Of a stretch of DNA of 64,000 nucleotides, positions 17,769-26,461 are shown in pieces. Each line of letters begins with the position of its first letter. Position 1 is the first letter of the stretch. The translations under genes were made by a program, and so were the position numbers. Source of the DNA: Sphingobacterium thalpophilum. Its GTDB lineage: Bacteria > Bacteroidota > Bacteroidia > Sphingobacteriales > Sphingobacteriaceae. The DNA is taken from positions 1,302,001 to 1,366,000 of the forward strand of contig NZ_LR590484.1 of assembly GCF_901482695.1 (NCBI RefSeq), given 5' to 3'. Below the pieces are notes generated by a model. The model ran no database searches. It was not told the origin of the DNA and saw only the letters and a program-made list of their open reading frames with translations.

Positions 17769-19361
17769 CTATTTCAGCAGTGGAAACGGCCCAAGGAAAT
17801 AGCTGCCGCGTTTATAAAACCGTAGGAAGAAATCCAGTACATTTTCTTCTAGCGGAAAGAAAAATTGCTTGTCAACTTCCGCTTTAAATAGAGCCGCATA
17901 ATACTTAGGTAGCTCACTCGGGAAAAAGTCCTCAACCAAAAGATTCAGAAAATAACGAGCGAAAGGCAAGGTAGTTTCCTTATCATCACCTTCTTTATCA
18001 ATAAAGGGGTTATGCGGCAGCGGGAAAAACTCCTCTATTCCCCCGAATACTTCAAGCCCTGTTTTGGGATTAAAGAAAAGCGTAACTTTTGCCTCATCCG
18101 CGATATCTAAATTAGATTCCGGTAAAGGAGAATCTTCTTTATCCGGGTATTTTTGCTGATAGGTTTTAAAGAATTCTTCTGCAAACGCTTTTACGTCCTT
18201 ACCCTCCATAAAAGCTACTGCTGCCCCCTGTTTGGACTGGAACAGCTTGCCCATATCCCGAAGTTGTTTCTCGTTTTTCTTCAGGCTCTTGTCCTTGCCT
18301 TGCATGGCTTCAATCCGATACGTCATCTCATATTGCTCCGGCAGATCAAAATTGATTTCCTCAGGCCCGACAACCGTCATAATTCCAGAAAGGTTCCAGG
18401 CATCTTTCCAGGGTACAATTTCCATATAAAAAGATATAGGCTCTGTGGGCTCCACAAATTTCTGGATAGAATCCCGATAAATCTTGAAAGGCACTTTCGT
18501 CCCGATATGCTTGACATGCACAAACTGCTCGTCTGCTTTGATATACGAGAAAAAACTATGGATACGGTCGCCTAATGTTTTGACAGTCTGATAGAGTCCG
18601 TGCTGCGGTCCGACTACCGCCGCCGCAAACTCTGACGACTTCAGCGCAAACAGATGAAGCCTGTAATTATTGAAATGATTGTCCCGCACGCGGTAGACCA
18701 TCTGCTGCAGTTGCGCTTGATCATGCTGGTAACGGCCTAACTCAGCAACATGCATGAGCTGGTTCAGGTTAGTATTATATTCACCCGCAGTCAGGTAATT
18801 GGTCGCAACAAGCTTCTCTATAAAGTTGCGAACCTCAAAATAGCTGGCTTCTTCACCTAGTGTATATTCCAATCTTAACTTTGCATTTTCCGGAGCGACT
18901 TCGTAATGGGTCTCCAAAACCGCATAGGCCAGATCTGTTACCAATTGTATCAAACGGCCATGGGGGTCGATAAAAAGATGCGGATTACGTTCACTAAAAA
19001 ATAGCCAGGTCAGCACCGCCACATCTTCACTATTGATATCTTCCGGATAGTAGTCAGCAAGGTTATCATCCTGATAGAAAGGTAAAAATTGATTGTACAA
19101 TTCTTTATGGATGCTTCTGAAGGCTGCAAATATTCCCGCGCTCGCAATGACATCTTCTAAATAGCAGGTAAGGTAAATACTCAATGTTCTTAACGCGTCT
19201 GTGTGGATCAAATCATTGGTTTCCGAATCTTCAAACCACAAAGTGGACAGATTATCATTGATCTCATTTGCAACTTTCAAATAATAACTATCTATTTCAT
19301 TTGTCTTCTGGTAAGTATGGTGTGCAATCCAATCCTGAATAAAAATTCTGTTTCCTCTCAT
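17769..19361 (-). CDS. Uncharacterised protein, about 530 aa
   Basis: I do not recognise this protein. It has no signal peptide or membrane segment, is acidic and aromatic-rich, and appears cytoplasmic and largely helical in the first half (EVRNFIEKLVATNYLTAGEYN) with a mixed second half. It is free of tandem repeats. The start at 19361 (MRGNRIFIQDW) is chosen because a -7 element TACTTTTG lies 18 bp upstream; an in-frame ATG at 19445 would add 28 residues but sits upstream of that promoter. It forms a single-gene unit between two terminators. Confidence 0.75.
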   Translation of the reverse strand: MRGNRIFIQDWIAHHTYQKTNEIDSYYLKVANEINDNLSTLWFEDSETNDLIHTDALRTLSIYLTCYLEDVIASAGIFAAFRSIHKELYNQFLPFYQDDNLADYYPEDINSEDVAVLTWLFFSERNPHLFIDPHGRLIQLVTDLAYAVLETHYEVAPENAKLRLEYTLGEEASYFEVRNFIEKLVATNYLTAGEYNTNLNQLMHVAELGRYQHDQAQLQQMVYRVRDNHFNNYRLHLFALKSSEFAAAVVGPQHGLYQTVKTLGDRIHSFFSYIKADEQFVHVKHIGTKVPFKIYRDSIQKFVEPTEPISFYMEIVPWKDAWNLSGIMTVVGPEEINFDLPEQYEMTYRIEAMQGKDKSLKKNEKQLRDMGKLFQSKQGAAVAFMEGKDVKAFAEEFFKTYQQKYPDKEDSPLPESNLDIADEAKVTLFFNPKTGLEVFGGIEEFFPLPHNPFIDKEGDDKETTLPFARYFLNLLVEDFFPSELPKYYAALFKAEVDKQFFFPLEENVLDFFLRFYKRGSYFLGPFPLLK

Positions 19362-19378
19362 ATGAAAAATGCTAAATC

Positions 19379-19386
19379 CAAAAGTA
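19379..19386 (-). promoter_or_regulatory. -7 element for the 530-aa unknown gene
   Basis: Minus-strand TACTTTTG matches the Bacteroidota -7 consensus TAnnTTTG. It places the transcription start about 10 nt before the ATG at 19361 and argues against the longer start. Confidence 0.5.
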
Positions 19387-19493
19387 GCCAAATTTTCGAA
19401 ATATCCATGATGACGGGGCACAAACAGCTGCGAAAAATAATGCAATTTTATGCAATCAGAGAGATCCGCATACTACTTCATAGCGAAATCACC

Positions 19494-19538
19494 ATCAACA
19501 AAAAAAAGATGCCCATTCAGGCATCTTTTTTTGTTGAT
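19494..19538 (-). terminator. Long hairpin terminator after the PHP phosphatase gene
   Basis: ATCAAC, eight A and GATGCC (19494-19513) pair with GGCATC, seven T and GTTGAT (19520-19538) around a 6-nt loop. The hairpin lies 16 bp downstream of the stop at 19555. The A/T runs inside the stem make it work in either direction. Confidence 0.85.
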
Positions 19539-19554
19539 TCCATATTTATGATCT

Positions 19555-20355
19555 TTAACCCGCCGCTATTACGTTGTTGGTATTACCTAGATGATCCTGG
19601 AGCGTAGGGTTGAGAATCGTACAGGTCTTGAGCAGATCTCGCACGGGATATTTAGCCACCACATCTTCCAGTGCGGCCAAGTGCCGGCTGTGATGAGCAT
19701 CTGTACCGACAAAATCATACATACCCGACTTGATCATCGTCAGCGCAGCAGATTTCACTTCAACACCATAATACCTACTGATAGAAAGCAGATTCAGCTG
19801 CAGCATACAGCCAGCATCTTTTATCTGCTTATACATGTTAAAATTATAATGGTAATAATTGTAGCGTTCGGGATGGGCCAATATGGGCTGATAGCCCAAG
19901 TTCTGAATGTCCAGAATAGTCTTGAACAAGGCCTTTGACTCCTGTAGGTAAGACATCTCGATCAGCACGTAGCCACCCGGCATAACACAAAGTTCGTTCG
20001 AATCAATCAACCTCGCAATCCCATCATCGATCATGTGCTCAGCAGCATGAAATATTTCAGGCGAATTGGGCAGATCTTTCGTGCCTTTCACCAATTGATC
20101 TTTTGCAGCTTCAATGGTACGAATTGAATTGGGGTGAACACCCTCCATAATATGTGGTGTACAAATAAATTTTTCAAAGCCCATCCTTCCCAAGCCTTTC
20201 AGCAGGTCAATGGACTGCTCGACAGATTGACATCCATCATCTATGCCCGGAAGAATATGGTTATGCATATCAACTTCCAGGAAAGCTAGCTTACCCACAA
20301 CCTTTATTTTCGAGTCTTGAGTTTTGTTTCCAAACAGTTTTGAAAATATCCCCAT
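19555..20355 (-). CDS. PHP-type tyrosine-protein phosphatase (CpsB/YwqE family)
   Basis: A 266-aa cytosolic PHP-domain protein of the CpsB/CapC family, metal-dependent phosphatases that act on bacterial tyrosine kinases controlling capsule export. Metal-ligand motifs are all present: DMHNHILPGIDDG (about 29-41), CTPHIMEG, HPERYNYY and GTDAHH. The short N-terminal extension (MGIFSKLFGNK) is common in Bacteroidota homologues. No capsule genes or tyrosine kinase are adjacent, so the partner must be encoded elsewhere. Upstream DNA to 20478 is AT-rich, with no further gene. Confidence 0.92.
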   Translation of the reverse strand: MGIFSKLFGNKTQDSKIKVVGKLAFLEVDMHNHILPGIDDGCQSVEQSIDLLKGLGRMGFEKFICTPHIMEGVHPNSIRTIEAAKDQLVKGTKDLPNSPEIFHAAEHMIDDGIARLIDSNELCVMPGGYVLIEMSYLQESKALFKTILDIQNLGYQPILAHPERYNYYHYNFNMYKQIKDAGCMLQLNLLSISRYYGVEVKSAALTMIKSGMYDFVGTDAHHSRHLAALEDVVAKYPVRDLLKTCTILNPTLQDHLGNTNNVIAAG

Positions 20356-20478
20356 ATCATAAATCGTTATTTACTATATTATTTTAACCTATTAAACTCC
20401 AAAAATAACATAAATGCTACACACAAACTTAATATTGCATTAACATAACAAAAATATAACCATAATATTACAAACATT

Positions 20479-20514
20479 GCATCAAACAAAATCAATCTTT
20501 AATCTGTTTGATGC
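20479..20514 (-). terminator. Hairpin after the 653-aa envelope protein gene
   Basis: GCATCAAACA (20479-20488) pairs perfectly with TGTTTGATGC (20505-20514). It lies 11 bp past the stop at 20526. The following T-run on the minus strand is weak, so termination may be incomplete. Confidence 0.6.
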
Positions 20515-20525
20515 AGCATGTTATT

Positions 20526-22487
20526 TTAATTTCTACCGATTTCCAGCAGGATCTGGTCAATCAGATAACTTATGGCTCCATCCTTCGTCTGTGGCAATTT
20601 CGTTGACATTTCTGCCTCCATTCGATTGGCCACAATACCTTTTGACGTTATTGCCGTGCTGCCATACTGATTTAGTTGCTCCATGGTCTGTTGCAGCTGT
20701 CGTCCCGGGTTCACGCCCATTTCCTTCAACATCGCCGGCAGCTTCTGCAGATCGAACGCTGCTGCCATCTTATTTTGTTTCATCAGTTTGATAAACTCTT
20801 TATTCGGGACCGCAGCCATCTTGTTGTGATGGATATCATGTAGGGATAACGAGTCATTACTCACCATCACCAAATCATCTTTTAAAAGCACATACATCGG
20901 AAAATCTACGGCTTTTTTGGCTGCAAAAGCATAGATGCCATCCTCTATCCGGCCAATGGATTTGGTAACGGCCATATCCAGCCCTCTTTTAAACAACCGT
21001 TGATCTTTGGAGGTAAACATCCAGATAAAGACCGGAAGCGTTTCCTCTTTTGTCTTTTTTACTTCCGTTGCATTGTAATCCTCATCGTAGCTATAGTCGA
21101 TATATTCTCTTCTAAATTTGCGCAGCCCGTTGACCACAACAAGATGATCGCCGGGCATCACCTGTGCAATTGCTTTTTCGTCCAGTGCAATCTGCAGCGC
21201 CAGCATTCCCCACTCCACGATGTCTTTTTTCGCACCGAGCAGTCCGCCATAATATTTGGCCGCATAGGTCGGCATTTCACGCAGATAGGCTTCTGAATTC
21301 ATATTGAAATTGAAGAAGCCAAGGGTTTTGTCGGTCAGATACTTGCTGAACCTGCGATTCGGCTTCTGAGCATATAGACGTTTGCACATTTCCGCGAGTT
21401 CACGGTCCAAACCAATGGAGCCCCGTAATTTCAGGACATTTCCGTCCTGTAGCAAATCCAGTACCCCATCCTGATATCCAGTCCTGAATTTTTCCATATC
21501 AACACCCATATATAGATAAGGAATAGTTTTATACGACAGAAGCCCGCGATAAAGCTCTTCCACACGCGGCACATATAAGCGGATCAAGCCCAGATCTTTT
21601 ACCACCTTGTGCTGATCAGCCATGGACAATGGTGTGAAAGTCCCAGACAACAGACGCGTTGCCTCGGCCTCCAGCCATTCATCACGCAACGCATTCCGGA
21701 TGGAGTCATTTCTTCGGTTTTGATCTTCGTAATCGGTGTAAAGCGAGTCATAATAAGCCGGATCATGCATTTCCACCGCTTCAGCAGCAGCATCAGCTGC
21801 CATCTCTTCAATATCGGTCACGATCGTATCAGGCTCCGCGCTTTCCAGTACTGGCGGCGTAGGCACCTCCAGCATCTTTTCACCTTCTTCTATAATCACC
21901 GCCGTAGAATCTACCAGGACCGCCGCTGAGTCTACTTCACCATAATCCGCAGCCGGAGGCATATAAGTAACTTTCTTTATGCCATAACGGCTTGCAACAG
22001 AATCATTCTCAAAAAATGTGCTTTCTACGGAAGCCGAAATAAAACGGGCGATCCGGTCATTATAGATCAGCATACTGCCCGGCTTCATGCCTACGCGGGT
22101 GTATCCGTTGGCAAACGGACGAGGTTCCCCGGCATCAAGCAGCAACTTTTCGAACTGTGTTTTATCAGCCAGAGGGAATATGAATTCGTAAAAATCCACA
22201 CTGTCTGTGTTTCGCGTATAGAAATACGCATTTTGCGATAAGTCGATGCCTAAATTCTTGATATCCTGCCCTACTGTCGCACCGGATTTTTCAATTTGTT
22301 TGAAAAGACCCGCTTTCTGAAGCAGCTGATTCAACTTATCCGCGTTGGCCTTCTGGACAATCTCCTTTATATTGAATGCAGCCATAAGGCCAGCATCTGC
22401 GGGTATCTGCTTGATCAAATCCTGCGATTTCACCCCGCCCATGAACGATAAGCACGCCAATCCCGTTAATAAAAATTTCAATTTCAT
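20526..22487 (-). CDS. Exported protein of unknown function (DUF4836-like)
   Basis: A 653-aa protein from the ATG at 22487, which opens a signal peptide (FLLTGLACLSFMGGVKSQ); an ATG at 22529 would add 14 non-signal residues. The mature start DLIKQIPADAGLMAAFNIKEIVQKA resembles the Bacteroidota DUF4836 family, where this part reads as a repeated beta-helix-type opening. A central acidic, low-complexity stretch (about 190-270, rich in Glu/Asp/Ala) separates N- and C-terminal halves. No catalytic motif is visible. It follows a lipoprotein gene by 85 bp and is probably co-transcribed. The DUF4836 link is from memory and uncertain. Confidence 0.8.
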   Translation of the reverse strand: MKLKFLLTGLACLSFMGGVKSQDLIKQIPADAGLMAAFNIKEIVQKANADKLNQLLQKAGLFKQIEKSGATVGQDIKNLGIDLSQNAYFYTRNTDSVDFYEFIFPLADKTQFEKLLLDAGEPRPFANGYTRVGMKPGSMLIYNDRIARFISASVESTFFENDSVASRYGIKKVTYMPPAADYGEVDSAAVLVDSTAVIIEEGEKMLEVPTPPVLESAEPDTIVTDIEEMAADAAAEAVEMHDPAYYDSLYTDYEDQNRRNDSIRNALRDEWLEAEATRLLSGTFTPLSMADQHKVVKDLGLIRLYVPRVEELYRGLLSYKTIPYLYMGVDMEKFRTGYQDGVLDLLQDGNVLKLRGSIGLDRELAEMCKRLYAQKPNRRFSKYLTDKTLGFFNFNMNSEAYLREMPTYAAKYYGGLLGAKKDIVEWGMLALQIALDEKAIAQVMPGDHLVVVNGLRKFRREYIDYSYDEDYNATEVKKTKEETLPVFIWMFTSKDQRLFKRGLDMAVTKSIGRIEDGIYAFAAKKAVDFPMYVLLKDDLVMVSNDSLSLHDIHHNKMAAVPNKEFIKLMKQNKMAAAFDLQKLPAMLKEMGVNPGRQLQQTMEQLNQYGSTAITSKGIVANRMEAEMSTKLPQTKDGAISYLIDQILLEIGRN

Positions 22488-22572
22488 CTGTTTGTTGTTT
22501 TTTATCACTAATGAATCCATGTAAATCAAGACCGTCGAGGTCGCTATGACTTACCTATAGGTTTCACATCCG

Positions 22573-23277
22573 CTATTTTGTTAAGGTAATTTTATTTGCT
22601 AAAGTAGATTTGCCATATACCAGGTCCGTGAACGGCAATTTCACAAGCACGCCCTTCTTGTTGCCCGCAACTTTTGCTTTGGCATTGGCCTGTGTCATGA
22701 TCCCCCTGTCGAAACGGACAATCTGTGTGTAAAATGCGTCGGCAAACTGTGCGGTATTATCGCTACCCAACTGGCTGAATTTTGTTTTCCATTGCCCAGA
22801 TGTCACAAACTTGCGTTCAAAAACACGGTTCTGCGCATCATAATAATATCTGTTGACGTTTGAGATCTTCGTCTTAAACCGGTTGGCCAAAATATCCGAA
22901 AAGGCGTTGAGTGATTCTATCTGACTAAAATCGCAGGAGATATTAACGATGTAGTTGGAAAAATCAGTCTGATATTTCACATTGGTAATTCCTTTGGTCT
23001 GTTTCAGAAGATCGACGGCTGCTTTGATCTCCTTTTCTATTTCAGTCTGTGAAGGTATCCTTATCCCCTTTATACTCTTCATCTTCATCAGGGAGGCTAC
23101 TTTCGTTTTGCTTTTACTTAAATTCAATGTAGCTGCAATATGTCCTGAGCCATTGGATTTTAAATCGATCTGTTCGACAAAGTCAAAACAGCTGGATAAA
23201 GACACCGTCAGAAGCAGCGCGCAGATAATCACATAACATCTGCCCCATATACTTTTCGCTTTAAATATTTTTGCCAT
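22573..23277 (-). CDS. Putative lipoprotein of unknown function
   Basis: A 234-aa protein with a hydrophobic signal segment ending in a lipobox (TVSLSSC, Cys30) and the mature start FDFVEQIDLKSNGSGHIAATLNLS. The middle (KEIKAAVDLLKQTKGITNVKYQTD) alternates helix and strand. I see no recognised domain. It lies directly upstream of the 653-aa protein gene and probably forms an operon with it. The start at 23277 is the first ATG before the signal segment. Confidence 0.8.
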   Translation of the reverse strand: MAKIFKAKSIWGRCYVIICALLLTVSLSSCFDFVEQIDLKSNGSGHIAATLNLSKSKTKVASLMKMKSIKGIRIPSQTEIEKEIKAAVDLLKQTKGITNVKYQTDFSNYIVNISCDFSQIESLNAFSDILANRFKTKISNVNRYYYDAQNRVFERKFVTSGQWKTKFSQLGSDNTAQFADAFYTQIVRFDRGIMTQANAKAKVAGNKKGVLVKLPFTDLVYGKSTLANKITLTK

Positions 23278-23434
23278 TATAATGTGGTAACGATCAATAA
23301 TCTGTCAAATCAATATATGTCCCGCAAGACAAGCAAAGATTGTGCTATTTTTTATTCAACAAATTTATTAAAAGCGAAAATGTATTTTTCTAGCTGATTT
23401 CAGGGAAAATTCTGAAGCCCGCAGGCCACCGTGG

Positions 23435-24565
23435 TCATTCCTTTACAAACGAACTAAACCCGCTATCTTTGGCCCACTGGAGGGAATTGTAGTAAGGATG
23501 TACCCATTTATTCATTTCACTGGGTACATAACAGGATAAACCCGAAAATTTCAAAATAGGTTTACCCAGGAAAGCCGGAGTATGTGCTTTATAGACAAGC
23601 AGTCTGGACACAGCATTTTTAATCCCCATGCTCTCGGACGGCGACATATGCTGATCTACAAAATCAAGAAAATCAAAGCCCGCTGACAGCGACTTCTCAT
23701 CAAAATCCAGCCGTTGCAAATTGTCCCTATAGAGGGTAGAAACCGGTGATATCGTCAATGCAGTATGCACCTCATCCGCTAGCGCTGCCCAATGTTGATT
23801 ATTGACAACCGAAATCGTTGCCGAGCGATATAATCCATTAAGCTGGTTATAAAAATTAAAATAGGCTTCAGCCGTGGATTTCATGCCCCGTTCCAGATCG
23901 GTATCGAGCAGATGTCGCAGGACCAGATGGTAGGGCATACTGGTCGACAAAACTTCCGCGGGTGAAGCGATCGTATATTTCGCTTTGTCCCGAAGCTGAT
24001 ACAGCACCTCCACACTCGCCATCGAGCAAGCGTCGAACATTAGAAAGTCAAGTCCGGCAGGGATAATCGCCTCCAGGTCTTTCAGTTCGGTTTTATTCCC
24101 CCTATCATCGTTAAACGACATCAATTTTATATTGGTGTTCGGCAGCCAATTTGTTGCATGGGACCACAGGACAAGGCCCAAAGGACGCTTACCTGCGTAC
24201 CGCTGCATATCCTGGAGAATCTGTTTCATCACAGCCGGGTCTGCGGAGTCCTGATCCCCATAGGATTTAATAACGGTACTTTTTATCTCAGGGCTACCAT
24301 CGCCCACTATCTTATAAATCTTGGGAGATACGCCAGCCAGCTGGGCGTAGACGTACACGTCCGAACGGAGCCCGAGCATACCTTCCTCCATCGCGTTGAT
24401 ACTACGATAAGCATCCGCAACGAGATTATTATTCGCACCAATATAAACCAAAACAGCACGGTTCCCCCCTTCGCTTACAACGTCTTCCTTGTCGCCGCAA
24501 CTATTAAAGAGAAAAATAAGCGGAAACAACAGAACTAAAAAAAATCGAAAATATCGGGCATTCAT
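23435..24565 (-). CDS. Clostripain-family (C11) cysteine peptidase lipoprotein
   Basis: A 376-aa lipoprotein from the ATG at 24565 (RFFLVLLFPLIFLFNSC, lipid Cys23); a longer frame to 24613 adds 16 residues before the signal. The peptidase C11 fold shows catalytic His136 in LGLVLWSHATNW and Cys180 in FLMFDACSMASVEVLYQL, the expected His and Cys blocks. Clostripain-type enzymes cut after basic residues. It is surface- or periplasm-anchored and stands alone, back to back with the nuclease operon at 24820. Confidence 0.9.
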   Translation of the reverse strand: MNARYFRFFLVLLFPLIFLFNSCGDKEDVVSEGGNRAVLVYIGANNNLVADAYRSINAMEEGMLGLRSDVYVYAQLAGVSPKIYKIVGDGSPEIKSTVIKSYGDQDSADPAVMKQILQDMQRYAGKRPLGLVLWSHATNWLPNTNIKLMSFNDDRGNKTELKDLEAIIPAGLDFLMFDACSMASVEVLYQLRDKAKYTIASPAEVLSTSMPYHLVLRHLLDTDLERGMKSTAEAYFNFYNQLNGLYRSATISVVNNQHWAALADEVHTALTISPVSTLYRDNLQRLDFDEKSLSAGFDFLDFVDQHMSPSESMGIKNAVSRLLVYKAHTPAFLGKPILKFSGLSCYVPSEMNKWVHPYYNSLQWAKDSGFSSFVKE

Positions 24566-24778
24566 AAAAGTTAATTTGCTAACAAACCTAAATAAATTCA
24601 CTTTTATATGCAATATAATCTGTAACTGCCTATAAATTGGGGTTAATTTTCACCGTTTTCGAAAAATTAGAAATATTTTACCGAGAAAACACCCCTTAAA
24701 ATCAAACACATACGTTATTTAGTGCGGTATTCGTGTAAAAGAACACAGAATCTTCACATTTATTTAACCCAACTTAAG

Positions 24779-24786
24779 TATTTTTG
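24779..24786 (+). promoter_or_regulatory. -7 promoter element of the nuclease/TonB operon
   Basis: TATTTTTG matches TAnnTTTG and lies 34 bp before the ATG at 24820. A TTTA about 17 bases upstream is a weak -33 candidate. No further -7 element was found between the five downstream genes. Confidence 0.6.
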
Positions 24787-24819
24787 CCTTTACATTATTA
24801 ACAAACACTAACTGTCAAC

Positions 24820-26424
24820 ATGATTTATAAGATCATAACTATTCCACAACATCATGTGTGTCGAATAGCTTTTTTTATGATTGCTTTGCTTACATTCAAT
24901 TCGTGCCAAAAAAAAGAAGTCGGCGTCGGGCAATCCGCAATACAATTCACACCTACGATTGTCGGCCAGATCAATACCAAAGCCACAGGAACAACATGGG
25001 ATAAAAACGATCAGATCGCTGTGTATATGTTCAGGTCCGGCCAGCCCCTGAGCTCCTCATCCATCGTTGATCAGACCAACAACCGTTTATTCTCCTTCAA
25101 TGGCAGCACATTCACCAGTGCAACTCCAGTTTTTATGCCTGATATTTCCGTGGATTTCATCGCATACTATCCGTATAAGCCGTTAACGGATTTTTTATAT
25201 CCAATCGATTTAAGTGATCAGTCCAAACCAGAAACATTGGACTTTATGTATGCTGCCAATGCAAAGAACATCGGTAAAAACAACACGACCATACCCTTGA
25301 CCTTCGTACGGCAACTCAGCAAGATCAGCATCAGCCTTTCGGTCACCAATACATCGGCTTTAGAAGCGAATCAGATTACTGTGAAAATGCCGGCAGTAAA
25401 CACTTCAGCCGGATTTGACCTAACCACAGGAAAGCTGTCAGTCAACCAGGAATCAAAAAAGGAGGTCACCGCAAAGGTAACCGCTGGGACCAACAATACC
25501 GCTAAAGTAGAATTTATCCTTCTTCCCGGAGAAGACATCTCGGGTAAAGCAATTAAGTTTGTCGCCCCAAATGGCGATAGCTACACTTGGACGGTGCCTC
25601 AAAACCAAGCTTTAAAAGACTTGGCCGCCGGAAACCGGTATAGCTTTGCGATTACAATTGACAATGGAAAGCCGAGTGGGGGAATAGGTAATTCTCAGGC
25701 CTACTTGGAAATTCCAAAAATGAACAGTTTGACGAACGACGAAGTTTTTATACAGCATTTTATGCCTGAAGCAAATACGACACGCAATTATGCCATGCTA
25801 TATGACAAAAAATTAAAGATGGCGTATTGGGTCGCCTATCCGCTGTATAGCAGCATCCTGGGTTCGGGCAACCGTACAGACGACTGGCAGTACGACCCGA
25901 GTATATCAACGGCTTTTCAACCGACTTTGTTTAAAGGTTTCCAGCCCTCAGGGTATGACCGCGGGCATCAGATCCCAAGTGCGGACCGTAATCTCACTAT
26001 TTCGCAAAATAGAACGACTTTCTATTTCACGAACATGACGGCGCAAGCCTCACGCCTCAACCAGGGAATTTGGGCAAACCTGGAAACGAAGATCAGGACC
26101 TGGACAGCGCAATGTGATACCATGTATGTTGTAACAGGGGCCATGCCTACCACAGCGACCAGCAGCGCGCTTGACTATGCCCGGGACAATGATGGAAAAG
26201 ACATTGCCATACCGAAGTATTACTTCAAAGCCCTGGCCATGAAAAAAGGGACGGAATATTACACCATCGCTTACAAAATAGATAACGTAACACCGCCATC
26301 CGGAGTTACATTCGATGCTTACAGACTATCTGTAAGTGATCTTGAAAAAGCAACCGGATTTACGTTCTTCCCCGATCTCGACAGCATGCAAAAAGGAAAT
26401 ATCAATACCTCCATCTGGAAATAA
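24820..26424 (+). CDS. Fimbrillin-like/DNA-RNA nonspecific endonuclease fusion lipoprotein
   Basis: A 534-aa lipoprotein (lipobox LLTFNSC, Cys29). Residues about 35-280 resemble the fimbrillin (Mfa-like) fold: INTKATGTTWDKNDQIAVYM and SVDFIAYYPYKPL. Residues about 290-530 are a NUC-type beta-beta-alpha-metal nuclease: SGYDRGHQIPSADR with catalytic His383 and FTNMTAQASRLNQGIWANLE with metal-binding Asn414. It should degrade DNA and/or RNA at the cell surface. First of five closely spaced plus-strand genes (37 bp to the next). Fusing a surface-fibre type domain to a nuclease is unusual. Confidence 0.93.
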   Translation: MIYKIITIPQHHVCRIAFFMIALLTFNSCQKKEVGVGQSAIQFTPTIVGQINTKATGTTWDKNDQIAVYMFRSGQPLSSSSIVDQTNNRLFSFNGSTFTSATPVFMPDISVDFIAYYPYKPLTDFLYPIDLSDQSKPETLDFMYAANAKNIGKNNTTIPLTFVRQLSKISISLSVTNTSALEANQITVKMPAVNTSAGFDLTTGKLSVNQESKKEVTAKVTAGTNNTAKVEFILLPGEDISGKAIKFVAPNGDSYTWTVPQNQALKDLAAGNRYSFAITIDNGKPSGGIGNSQAYLEIPKMNSLTNDEVFIQHFMPEANTTRNYAMLYDKKLKMAYWVAYPLYSSILGSGNRTDDWQYDPSISTAFQPTLFKGFQPSGYDRGHQIPSADRNLTISQNRTTFYFTNMTAQASRLNQGIWANLETKIRTWTAQCDTMYVVTGAMPTTATSSALDYARDNDGKDIAIPKYYFKALAMKKGTEYYTIAYKIDNVTPPSGVTFDAYRLSVSDLEKATGFTFFPDLDSMQKGNINTSIWK

Positions 26425-26461
26425 TTAATAAACGATTTAGTCATATCAATTCATTTTAATT

